Assembly: GCA_963846885.1 (NCBI GenBank)
Contig: CAWJXS010000021.1
Coordinates: forward strand, 9,653-73,652
Direction of reading: 5' to 3'
DNA from: RPQJ01 sp963846885
GTDB lineage: Bacteria; Pseudomonadota; Gammaproteobacteria; Steroidobacterales; Steroidobacteraceae
DNA: 64,000 nucleotides
Below are positions 54,088-62,721 of this stretch, piece after piece. The notes under the pieces are model-generated. The model was not told the origin of the DNA, did no database searches, and saw only the letters and a list, made by a program, of their open reading frames with translations. How positions within the stretch are numbered: the stretch's first letter is position 1; each line of letters starts with the position of its first letter. A program made the translations under genes and the position numbers.

Positions 54088-54966
54088 ATGCGCAGCAAAA
54101 TGGACAGCGTCCGAGCCCCTGCCAGCTCGGCACCGATCGGCGTTTTCGATTCGGGCGTAGGCGGCCTCACCGTGCTGCGTGCGCTGCGCGAGCGCTTGCC
54201 GCTCGAACGTTTCGTCTACCTCGGCGACACCGCGCGGCTGCCTTACGGCACCAAGAGCGCAGGTTCGATTCGCCAGTATTCGCTGCAAGCGGCGCGACTG
54301 CTGCGCGAGCGCCACGTGAAGTGCCTCGTGATCGCCTGCAACACCGCGTCGGCCGTCGCACTCGATGCGCTCGCGCATGAGTTTGCGCCAGTGCCTGTGC
54401 TCGGCGTACTCGAACCCGGCGCCGCTGCTGCTTGTCGCGCGACGCGCACAGGTCGCATCGCTGTGCTTGCCACCGAGAGTACGGTGCGGGGCGGGGCCTA
54501 CCAGCTGGCGATCGCCCGGCAGCTGCCGGGCGCAGTCGTCACGGCGCGCGCCTGTCCGCTGTTCGTCGCGCTGGCCGAGGAAGGCTGGACCGATGGGCCC
54601 ATCGTCGAGGGGGTGATTCACCGTTACCTCGACGACGTGTTCGTGACTGGCGCAGACGACGCGCATCCCGACACGCTCGTGCTCGGCTGCACGCATTTCC
54701 CGGTGCTGGCGCCGGCGCTGCGCAAGGTTCTCGGCGACCGCATCGCCATCGTCGATTCCGCGGCGACGACCGCGGACGCTCTCGCTGGCGTGCTCGCCGA
54801 GCGCGGACTGCTGCGCGCCGAAGGCCCTGGCGCGGTGACGCTGCTCGCCACCGACGGCCCCGAACGCTTCGCGCGCGTCGGGACCGTTTTCCTGGGCCAG
54901 CCGCTCTCGCCGGCCGACGTCGAGGTGGTCGACCTGGCTTTCCCGCCGGCTGCAGCGGGCGCTTAG
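54088..54966 (+). CDS. murI: glutamate racemase MurI
   Basis: 292 aa. IGVFDSGVGGLTVLRAL, YLGDTARLPYG, VIACNTASAVAL (first catalytic Cys) and LVLGCTHFPVL (second catalytic Cys) are all present. It makes D-glutamate for peptidoglycan. The frame upstream of ATG 54088 is not used. It converges on the TerC gene, with four bases of tail overlap. Confidence 0.96.
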   Translation: MRSKMDSVRAPASSAPIGVFDSGVGGLTVLRALRERLPLERFVYLGDTARLPYGTKSAGSIRQYSLQAARLLRERHVKCLVIACNTASAVALDALAHEFAPVPVLGVLEPGAAAACRATRTGRIAVLATESTVRGGAYQLAIARQLPGAVVTARACPLFVALAEEGWTDGPIVEGVIHRYLDDVFVTGADDAHPDTLVLGCTHFPVLAPALRKVLGDRIAIVDSAATTADALAGVLAERGLLRAEGPGAVTLLATDGPERFARVGTVFLGQPLSPADVEVVDLAFPPAAAGA

Positions 54967-55977
54967 TGGCCGGAGGGCGGCGCCCGCCTGCGCACGGCCA
55001 CCGACACCAGCATCGACAGCGCAAGAATCGAACCGATGATCGCCAGCGACCAGGTGATCGGGAACTTGCCGCCGAACGCCTGCGTTGAGCCAGACCATCT
55101 TCAGGCCGACGAACACCAGGATCACGCCGAGCCCGTACTTCAGGTAGCTGAAGTACCGCACTGCGCTCGCCAGCAGGAAGTACATCGCGCGCAGGCCGAG
55201 GATCGCGAAGATGTTCGACGTGAACACGATCAGCGGCTCGTTGGTCAGCGCGAAGATCGCGGGCACCGAGTCGATCGCGAAGATGATGTCCGAGAACTCG
55301 ATGAAGACCAGCGCGACGAACAGCGGCGTTGCGTACAGCACGCCTTCGCGCCGCACCCAGAAGCTGTCGCCTTCGATCTTCGGCCAGACCGGCACGAAGC
55401 GCTTCACCAGCTTGATCACCGGGTTGCGTTCCGGATCGATCGGCTTCTCCGGCAGGAACAGGATCTTGATGCCGGTCAGGAGCAGGAATGCGCCGAACAG
55501 GACGACGATCCAGTGGTACTGCATCAGCACCGAGCCGAGCGAGATGAACAGGGCGCGGAACACCAGCGCGCCGAGGATGCCGTAGAACAGCACGCGGTGC
55601 TGGTACTTGGGGGGCACCGCGAAATAGGAAAACACGGCGACGAACACGAAGACGTTGTCGACCGCGAGCGCCTTCTCGACGACGTAGCCGGCCAGGAACT
55701 CGAGCGCGGAGTCGGTTGCGAGTTTCGCGTGGTCGAGGCCTGCGAGCGCCGGCACCTGCGGAAAGTGCCAGAGCATGTAACGGTAGAAGAGGTAGTTGAA
55801 GACGAGGGCCAGCACGACCCACACGACGCTCCAGGTCGCTGCCTCGCGCGCGCTGACCTCGTGCGCCTGGCGGTGGAACACGCCGAGGTCGAGCGCGAGC
55901 ACCAGCAGCACGAATACGACGAAGCCGGCGTAGAACCACCAGTAGTCGGCAAAGGGAAACAGCAACAGGTCGGACAT
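54963..55977 (-). CDS. TerC/Alx-family membrane protein, frameshifted near the C-terminus
   Basis: From the ATG at 55977 about 337 aa with eight or nine membrane spans. Family motifs: FVVFVLLVLALDLGVFHR, FLAGYVVEKALAVDNVFVF, FSDIIFAIDSVPAIFALT and MYFLLASAVRYFSYLKYG, with the acidic residues that bind Mn(II) or other metals. Alx/TerC proteins export manganese or assist secretion of metal proteins. One base too many or too few near 55080 throws the last span (AFGGKFPITWSLAIIGSILALSMLVSVAVRRR) out of frame; it ends at the TAA at 54963. No yybP-ykoY riboswitch is evident upstream. Confidence 0.85.
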
Positions 55978-56046
55978 GACGGCGCGCGCCTCGGGGGACA
56001 GGAGGGGTATGCACGACCCATCGACCCGGTCGGCCGATCAATGATA

Positions 56047-56078
56047 CACGAACTATGATTCGTATATAATGATTCGTG
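56047..56078. promoter_or_regulatory. AT-rich operator-like repeats upstream of the TerC gene
   Basis: Two direct repeats ATGATTCGT at 56055-56063 and 56069-56077 flank an AT-rich TATAAT, with an inverted copy of the ends (CACGAA at 56047, TTCGTG at 56073). It stands out from the GC-rich surroundings and lies between the TerC start and the end of the reductase gene. A promoter with an operator for TerC is the most likely meaning. Confidence 0.45.
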
Positions 56079-56126
56079 AGAAGTGGTCCGCGAGCCCGGC
56101 GGCGCCGGCCTGAGGTGGGGTCGCGC

Positions 56127-57125
56127 TCAGGGGTCGCGATCGAGCGTCGCCATGCTCGCAGGCTGGTACCGATCGCCGGCCACCGCACCGGGTGCAAAAA
56201 CCTGGTCGAGCAGGAATTGGTCGCAGGAGGCCAGCCGGACCTGCAGCGCCCCCAGGTTCTCCTGCAGCCGTGTGCGGCGGGTGGTCCCGAAGATCGGGAC
56301 GATGTCCGCGCCTTGCGCCAGCAGCCAGGCGAGCGCTGCCTGGCCCGGGGTGGCCCCCGCCCGGTGGGCTACGGTGGCGAGCTTGTCGACCAGCGCCAGG
56401 TTGGCGTCGAAGTTGCCCGCCTGGAACCGGGGCTGTTCGCGCCGGTAGTCTCCTGCAGGGTAATCCTCGGCCCGGGTCCGCTGCCCGGCCAGGAACCCGC
56501 GGCCCAGGGGCGAGAACGGCACCAGGCCTACGCCCAACTCGCGGCAGGCGGGCAGGACGGTGCGCTCAACTCCGCGTTCCCACAGGGAATATTCCGATTG
56601 CAGCGCGCTGATGGGGTGCACCGCGTGAGCCCGTCGCAGGGTGGCTGCACTGGCTTCCGACAGCCCCAGGTAGCGCACCTTGCCTGCCTGCACCAGTTCC
56701 GCCATGGCGCCGACGACGTCCTCGATCGGTACCTGTGGATCGACCCGATGCTGGTACAGCAGGTCGATCCGGTCGGTCCGCAGCCGCTGCAGGGATTGCT
56801 CGACGACGGTGCGGATTTGCTCCGGGCGGCTGTCCAGGGCCCAGCCGCTGCTCGACTGGCGCAGGTCGAACCCGAACTTGGTCGCGACGATGACGCGGTC
56901 ACGGCGCGCGCCGCCGAGAACCCGGCCCAGGAGCTCCTCGTTCGTGTACGGACCGTAGATTTCGGCCGTGTCGAACAGGGTCACCCCGGCGTCGACGGCG
57001 GCAATGAGGGTGGCCTCGCACTCGGCCGCGTCGGCGCCCGTCGCGTAAATCCCGGTCATCCCCATGCAGCCGAGCCCCAGGGCGGAGACTTCCAGGCCTT
57101 GCCGGCCTAGCTTGCGGGTCTGCAT
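56127..57125 (-). CDS. aldo/keto reductase
   Basis: 332 aa from the ATG at 57125 (MQTRKLGRQGLEVSALGLG). Catalytic tetrad residues: Asp and Tyr in LFDTAEIYGPYTNEE, Lys in VIVATKFGFD, His in LLYQHRVDP. SEYSLWERGVE and the C-terminal IVPIFGTTRRTRLQENL are typical of the YakC/Tas-like NADPH-dependent branch (AKR13 type). It reduces small aldehydes or ketones; the natural substrate is unknown. Confidence 0.93.
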   Translation of the reverse strand: MQTRKLGRQGLEVSALGLGCMGMTGIYATGADAAECEATLIAAVDAGVTLFDTAEIYGPYTNEELLGRVLGGARRDRVIVATKFGFDLRQSSSGWALDSRPEQIRTVVEQSLQRLRTDRIDLLYQHRVDPQVPIEDVVGAMAELVQAGKVRYLGLSEASAATLRRAHAVHPISALQSEYSLWERGVERTVLPACRELGVGLVPFSPLGRGFLAGQRTRAEDYPAGDYRREQPRFQAGNFDANLALVDKLATVAHRAGATPGQAALAWLLAQGADIVPIFGTTRRTRLQENLGALQVRLASCDQFLLDQVFAPGAVAGDRYQPASMATLDRDP

Positions 57126-57207
57126 CGAACGCTCCACGGGCTCCGGCCACTCAGTTTGGATTGACACGGCCGCCCCGGCCCCCGAGAATACGCGGCTCTC
57201 TGTTCGC

Positions 57208-57293
<86 letters not shown>

Positions 57294-57357
57294 GTACCAG
57301 AGAGTAGCGGAGAGGCGTGGGTCTTTTCGACCTGATGGGTACCGGACGGTGAGCGCT

Positions 57358-57428
<71 letters not shown>

Positions 57429-57470
57429 CCAACCGGCGGCCTGGTTCGGGGTGGTTTGTTTGACGAGGCG

Positions 57471-57543
57471 GCCCACGTAGCTCAGTCGGTAGAGCACGTC
57501 CTTGGTAAGGACGAGGTCACCGGTTCGATTCCGGTCGTGGGCT
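57471..57543 (+). tRNA. tRNA-Thr (anticodon GGT)
   Basis: Acceptor GCCCACG / CGTGGGC, discriminator T, CCA encoded at 57544-57546. Anticodon loop TTGGTAA gives GGT. Equivalent of thrT before tufB. Confidence 0.97.
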
Positions 57544-57561
57544 CCAGATTTCAGAGAAGGG

Positions 57562-57654
57562 GACAGGGGTTAGGGGATAGGTGCTAGCAAGTGGGTTCAG
57601 CGTCGCGCGCAGCGCTTCGGACTAACCCCCAGCCCCTAACCCCTAGCTCCTGTC
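57562..57654. repeat. GGGGTTA-type inverted repeat upstream of tuf
   Basis: The left arm GACAGGGGTTAGGGG-ATAGG (from 57562) is an imperfect complement of the C-rich right arm at 57622-57654 (CCCCTAACCCCTAGC-TCCTGTC). It lies between tRNA-Thr and tuf in the same transcript. A related, longer element follows tuf. Confidence 0.75.
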
Positions 57655-57690
57655 GAAACAAGATCAAAAGTTTTTTAGAGGTGATTGGTC

Positions 57691-58881
<1,191 letters not shown>

Positions 58882-58886
58882 GCGGA

Positions 58887-59011
58887 GGAAAGGGGCTAGG
58901 GGTTAGGGGCTAGGGGTTAGTGCGGAACGTCGCTTTGCGACGAAGAACTGCACCAACCTCGGCACTGAACTCTCTTCACTAGCCCCTATCCCCTAGTCCC
59001 TAACCCCTTCC
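58887..59011. repeat. GGGGCTA/GGGGTTA inverted repeat after tuf, G-quadruplex-like
   Basis: The left arm 58887-58922 contains four runs of four G separated by CTA, TTA and CTA (58892-58916). The right arm 58977-59011 is its near-complete complement, leaving a 54-base loop. It begins five bases after the tuf stop. It may act as a terminator or processing hairpin, or form a G-quadruplex on the coding strand/mRNA. Confidence 0.85.
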
Positions 59012-59055
59012 TTAGAGGTTCCGTTCAGTCCTTCTGCGAACAGTTTGCGAAGCAC

Positions 59056-59128
59056 AGGCCAGTAGCTCAATTGGCAGAGCGGCGGTCTCCAAAACCGCAG
59101 GTTGGGGGTTCGATTCCCTCCTGGCCTG
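59056..59128 (+). tRNA. tRNA-Trp (anticodon CCA)
   Basis: Acceptor AGGCCAG / CTGGCCT, discriminator G, CCA encoded at 59129-59131. Anticodon loop CTCCAAA gives CCA. It stands directly before secE. Confidence 0.97.
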
Positions 59129-59212
59129 CCAGTCGAGCCGACCGATGAAAGAACGGCGGCAGCGCGTGCAGGCAAACAGCAGCGAAGGACGGGTCGGACC
59201 CGGCGTGAGCGA

Positions 59213-59593
59213 ATGACCGAACAGGCACAATCCAGCGGCGCAAGCGCGCTGGACACAGCAAAGCTCGTCGCGGCAGTCGCGATCCTCGTGGGAGGCATCG
59301 CGGCCTTCTACGTGTTCGACCAGTACCCGGCAGCCGCGCGCTGGCTCGTCGTGCTGCTCGCGGTGGCTGCGGGCATCTTCGTCGCGCTGCAGTCGGCGCA
59401 GGGTCGCGAGCTGTGGCAGTTCGTGCAGGGCTCGCGCGTCGAACTGCGCAAGGTCGTCTGGCCGACCCGGGACGAGACGACGAAGATGACGATCGTCGTC
59501 TTCACGGCGATCGTGGTCATGGCCCTGTTTTTCTGGGCGCTGGACTGGGCACTGGGCGCCATCACGCGCGCCCTCACCGGGCAAGGGGGCTGA
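59213..59593 (+). CDS. secE: preprotein translocase subunit SecE
   Basis: 126 aa from the ATG at 59213. Three membrane spans as in E. coli (AKLVAAVAILVGGIAAFYVF; ARWLVVLLAVAAGIFVAL; MTIVVFTAIVVMALFFWAL) and the essential amphipathic segment before the last, RVELRKVVWPTRDETTKM. It clamps SecY in the translocon. Confidence 0.95.
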   Translation: MTEQAQSSGASALDTAKLVAAVAILVGGIAAFYVFDQYPAAARWLVVLLAVAAGIFVALQSAQGRELWQFVQGSRVELRKVVWPTRDETTKMTIVVFTAIVVMALFFWALDWALGAITRALTGQGG

Positions 59594-59598
59594 AGACC

Positions 59599-60132
59599 GT
59601 GGCACTGCGCTGGTATGTCGTTCACGCCTACTCGAATTTCGAGCACAAGGTCTCGGAGAGCCTGAAGGACCGCATCAAGCTTCACAGCCTTGAGGACAAG
59701 TTCGGCGAGATTCTCGTCCCGACGGAAGAAGTCGTCGAAATGCGCGACGGCCAGCGCCGCAAGAGCGAGCGCAAGTTCTTCCCGGGCTACGTGCTCGTGC
59801 AGATGGAGATGAACGAAGACACCTGGCACCTCGTGCGCGAGACGCCGAAGGTCCTGGGATTCATCGGCGGCTCGCCCGAGCGACCGGCCCCGATCACCGA
59901 GCGCGAGGCGAATGCCATCCTGCGCCGGGTCGAGGAAGGCGCCGAGAAGCCGCGGCCGAAGGTGCTGTTCGAGCCGGGCGAAGTCGTCCGCGTCACGGAC
60001 GGCCCGTTCAACGACTTCAACGGGGTCGTCGAATCGGTCAACTACGAAAAGAGCCGCATGCAGGTTGCGGTGCAGATCCTCGGGCGTTCGACGCCCGTCG
60101 AATTGGAATTCAGCCAGGTCGAAAAGGCCTGA
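59599..60132 (+). CDS. nusG: transcription termination/antitermination factor NusG
   Basis: 177 aa from a GTG at 59599. The NGN domain starts LRWYVVHAYSNFEHKVSESL and contains KFFPGYVLVQMEMNEDTWHLV; the C-terminal KOW domain is FEPGEVVRVTDGPFNDFNGVV. It couples transcription with Rho and ribosomes. Confidence 0.97.
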   Translation: MALRWYVVHAYSNFEHKVSESLKDRIKLHSLEDKFGEILVPTEEVVEMRDGQRRKSERKFFPGYVLVQMEMNEDTWHLVRETPKVLGFIGGSPERPAPITEREANAILRRVEEGAEKPRPKVLFEPGEVVRVTDGPFNDFNGVVESVNYEKSRMQVAVQILGRSTPVELEFSQVEKA

Positions 60133-60182
60133 CGTCACGGGGAGCCCGCAGGGGCGTTCGCACCCACCAGAGGTAGAGAGAG

Positions 60183-60620
60183 ATGGCAAAGAAAGTAAAC
60201 GGCTACGTCAAGCTGCAGGTACCTGCAGGCTCGGCGAACCCGAGTCCGCCGATCGGTCCCGCGCTCGGCCAGCAGGGCGTCAACATCATGGAGTTCTGCA
60301 AGCAGTTCAATGCGCAGACCCAGGCGTTGGAAAAGGGCCTGCCGATCCCGGTCGTGATCACCGTGTACAGCGACCGCAGCTTCACGTTCATCATGAAGAC
60401 GCCGCCCGCGTCCGTGCTGATCCGCAAGGCGATCGGCATCGAGAAGGGCAGCAGCACGCCGAACACCGCCAAGGTCGGCACGATCACGCGCAAGCAGCTC
60501 GAAGACATCGCGAAGACGAAGACCCCGGACCTCACCGCTGCCGATCTCGAAGCAGCCGTGCGGACGATCGCGGGCAGTGCCCGCAGCATGGGTGTTTCCG
60601 TCGAAGGCGTGGAGGTCTGA
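60183..60620 (+). CDS. rplK: 50S ribosomal protein L11
   Basis: 145 aa, full length: VKLQVPAGSANPSPPIGPALGQQGVNIMEFCK at the start, TPPASVLIRKAIG in the middle and AGSARSMGVSVEGV at the end. It forms the GTPase-associated centre with 23S rRNA. The GAGGTAGAGAG site precedes it. Confidence 0.98.
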   Translation: MAKKVNGYVKLQVPAGSANPSPPIGPALGQQGVNIMEFCKQFNAQTQALEKGLPIPVVITVYSDRSFTFIMKTPPASVLIRKAIGIEKGSSTPNTAKVGTITRKQLEDIAKTKTPDLTAADLEAAVRTIAGSARSMGVSVEGVEV

Positions 60621-60622
60621 TC

Positions 60623-61327
60623 ATGGTTGCCATCGCAAAGCGCATGAAGCCGTGGGCCGAGAAAATCGTCCCGGGCAAGCAGTATTCGATTGAAGATGCC
60701 CTCGGCATCGTCAAGCAGTTCGCCACCGCCAAGTTCGACGAAGCCGTCGACGTGTCGGTCAACCTGGGCGTGGACGCCGCCAAGTCGGACCAGCAGGTCC
60801 GCGGCTCGACCGTGCTGCCGCACGGCACGGGCAAGAGCGTCCGCGTCGCGGTGTTCACGCAGGGCAAGAACGCCGACCTCGCGCGTGAAGCCGGCGCCGA
60901 CATCGTCGGCATGGAAGACCTCGCCGAGAAGGTGAAGGCCGGTGAGCTCAATTTCGACGTCGTCGTCGCGAGCCCGGACGCCATGCGCGTCGTGGGCCAG
61001 CTCGGCCAGATCCTCGGCCCCCGCGGCCTGATGCCGAACCCCAAGGTCGGCACCGTGACCCCGGACGTCGCAGGCGCGGTCCGCAACGCCAAGGCCGGCC
61101 AGGTGCGTTTCCGCACCGACAAGGGCGGTGTCATCCACTGCACGATCGGCAAGGCGAGCTTCGAGCCGGCCAAGCTCAAGGAAAACCTGCAGGCCCTGCT
61201 GGGCGACCTGCAGAAAGCCAAGCCGGCGTCGTCGAAGGGCGTCTACCTGCGCAAGGTCACCGTGTCGTCGACGATGGGTCCCGGCGTGCCGGTCGACCAG
61301 TCGACGCTCGCGTCGAGCGCGGGCTGA
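60623..61327 (+). CDS. rplA: 50S ribosomal protein L1
   Basis: 234 aa from the ATG at 60623, two bases after the rplK stop. VDVSVNLGVDAAKSDQQVRGSTVLPHGTGK and GPRGLMPNPKVGTVT are diagnostic. It binds 23S rRNA at the L1 stalk and in many bacteria represses its own rplKA message. Confidence 0.98.
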   Translation: MVAIAKRMKPWAEKIVPGKQYSIEDALGIVKQFATAKFDEAVDVSVNLGVDAAKSDQQVRGSTVLPHGTGKSVRVAVFTQGKNADLAREAGADIVGMEDLAEKVKAGELNFDVVVASPDAMRVVGQLGQILGPRGLMPNPKVGTVTPDVAGAVRNAKAGQVRFRTDKGGVIHCTIGKASFEPAKLKENLQALLGDLQKAKPASSKGVYLRKVTVSSTMGPGVPVDQSTLASSAG

Positions 61328-61598
61328 GCCGCGGCCGCAGGAGGAGTTTTTATTTATAAGGTTTTGATGCAGGGCCGGCTGTCGCCCGGCGCCACGCGAA
61401 GTGGTGCCAAGGCGGGGGACGGTCATCATCGAAGACCGCAGGCGGGAGAGCTCCCCGGAGCCGCTCCCTTAATCGCGGAGCCTGCGCAGATGGTGGTACC
61501 CGAGTCAGTGTCGCACTGCCGAAGGTCCGCCTTCTTTGAGAAGGGCGAGCGCCTAGGGATGGGTGTTCGATTTTTGATCTTCAGGCCAGGAGGAAGAC
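61328..61598 (+). promoter_or_regulatory. rplJL leader (probable L10 autoregulatory leader)
   Basis: A 271-bp non-coding stretch with an AT-rich island (TTTTTATTTATAAGG, around 61346-61361) that may include a promoter, a hairpin GGCGCCAC-GCGA-AGTGGTGCC near 61390-61411, and GGTGGTACCCGAG near 61490, at the place where the L10(L12)4 complex binds its own message in gammaproteobacteria. Assigned by position and general layout. Confidence 0.6.
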
Positions 61599-62129
61599 AT
61601 GGCGCTTAGATTTGACGACAAGAAGGCACTGGTCGCCGAAGTGGCAACGGTTGCGCAATCAGCGCATTCCGTGGTCGCTGCGGAATACCGGGGGCTGCCG
61701 GTCGCGAAGCTCACCGAGCTCCGCGCCAAGGCCCGCGCCAACCGCGTCTATGTGCGCGTGGTGAAGAACACGCTGGCCCGTCGAGCCATCGCCGGCACTC
61801 AGTTCGAGTGCGTCGGTGACAAGCTCAAGGGTCCGCTGATCCTCGCCTTCTCGCAGGACGATCCGGGCGCGGCAGCGCGGCTGATCAAGGCATTCGCGAA
61901 GGACAACGACAAGCTCGTCCCTACGCTGGTGTCCCTGGGCGGCACGGTTCTGCCGGGCAGTGACCTCGAGCGCGTCGCAAGCCTTCCTACCAAGGATCAG
62001 GCTTTGGCGCAGCTGCTCGGTGTCATCAAGGCCCCGATCGGCAAGTTCGTTCGCACGCTGGCAGAGCCTACGGCAAAGCTGGTGCGCACGATCGCAGCGG
62101 TCAAGGACCAGAAGAGCGCGGCCGCCTGA
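61599..62129 (+). CDS. rplJ: 50S ribosomal protein L10
   Basis: 176 aa: MALRFDDKKALVAEVATVAQ...VVAAEYRGLPVAKLTELRAKAR, RVVKNTLARRAI, and the C-terminal L7/L12-binding helix. It anchors L7/L12 dimers to the ribosome stalk. The ribosome site is CAGGAGGAAGA. Confidence 0.98.
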   Translation: MALRFDDKKALVAEVATVAQSAHSVVAAEYRGLPVAKLTELRAKARANRVYVRVVKNTLARRAIAGTQFECVGDKLKGPLILAFSQDDPGAAARLIKAFAKDNDKLVPTLVSLGGTVLPGSDLERVASLPTKDQALAQLLGVIKAPIGKFVRTLAEPTAKLVRTIAAVKDQKSAAA

Positions 62130-62189
62130 GGCGGTCGCGAACGTTGATTTACGGGTATTCAAGCAACAGCTTTTCAAGGAGCTACGCAA

Positions 62190-62573
62190 ATGGCTGCTAC
62201 TAAGGAAGACATCCTCACCGCGATCTCGAACATGACCGTCATGGAGATCGTTGACCTCGTCAAGATGATGGAAGACAAGTTCGGCGTCACCGCCGCTGCC
62301 CCGATGGCCATGATGGCCGGCGGCGGCGCTGCTGCGGCCCCGGCCGCCGCTGTGGAAGAGCAGACCGAGTTCACCGTGACCATGACGAGCTTCGGCGCGA
62401 ACAAGGTCGGCGTGATCAAGGTCATCCGCGAGATCACCGGTCTCGGCCTCAAGGAAGCGAAGGACCTCGTCGAGGGCGTGCCCTCGATGGTCAAGGACAG
62501 CATCCCGAAGGCCGACGCCGATTCGATCAAGAAGAAGCTCGAAGAGGCCGGCGCTGCCGCGGAGATCAAGTAA
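62190..62573 (+). CDS. rplL: 50S ribosomal protein L7/L12
   Basis: 127 aa. The N-terminal dimer helix, the Ala-rich hinge (MAMMAGGGAAAAPAAAVEEQ) and the C-terminal domain with TSFGANKVGVIKVIREITGLGLKEAKDLVEGVP are complete. It recruits translation factors to the ribosome. Confidence 0.98.
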   Translation: MAATKEDILTAISNMTVMEIVDLVKMMEDKFGVTAAAPMAMMAGGGAAAAPAAAVEEQTEFTVTMTSFGANKVGVIKVIREITGLGLKEAKDLVEGVPSMVKDSIPKADADSIKKKLEEAGAAAEIK

Positions 62574-62606
62574 CCGCGATGCGCGGGCCCGCGCCCGTTG
62601 CAGCAA

Positions 62607-62656
62607 GGGGAGCCGGGTGGCGTGCAAACGCCGCCCGGTGGCCCCTGTTTTTCGTT
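62607..62656 (+). terminator. rplL-rpoB attenuator
   Basis: A GGGG-AGCCGGGTGGCG stem pairs with CGCCGCCCGGTGGCCCC around TGCAAA, followed by GTTTTTCGTTTTTTCG. It stands between rplL and rpoB, where a partial terminator sets the ratio of ribosomal protein to RNA polymerase. Confidence 0.88.
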
Positions 62657-62721
62657 TTTTCGTTCCGTAGTTTCCGACGCGCTCAGGCGCCGGCATCGGC
62701 AGCCTCGAGAGGGTGATCGCA

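Noticed and set aside
55036..56058. A 340-codon plus-strand frame opposite the TerC gene
   Set aside because: Asp/Glu/His/Arg-rich shadow; the minus strand encodes clear TerC membrane motifs.
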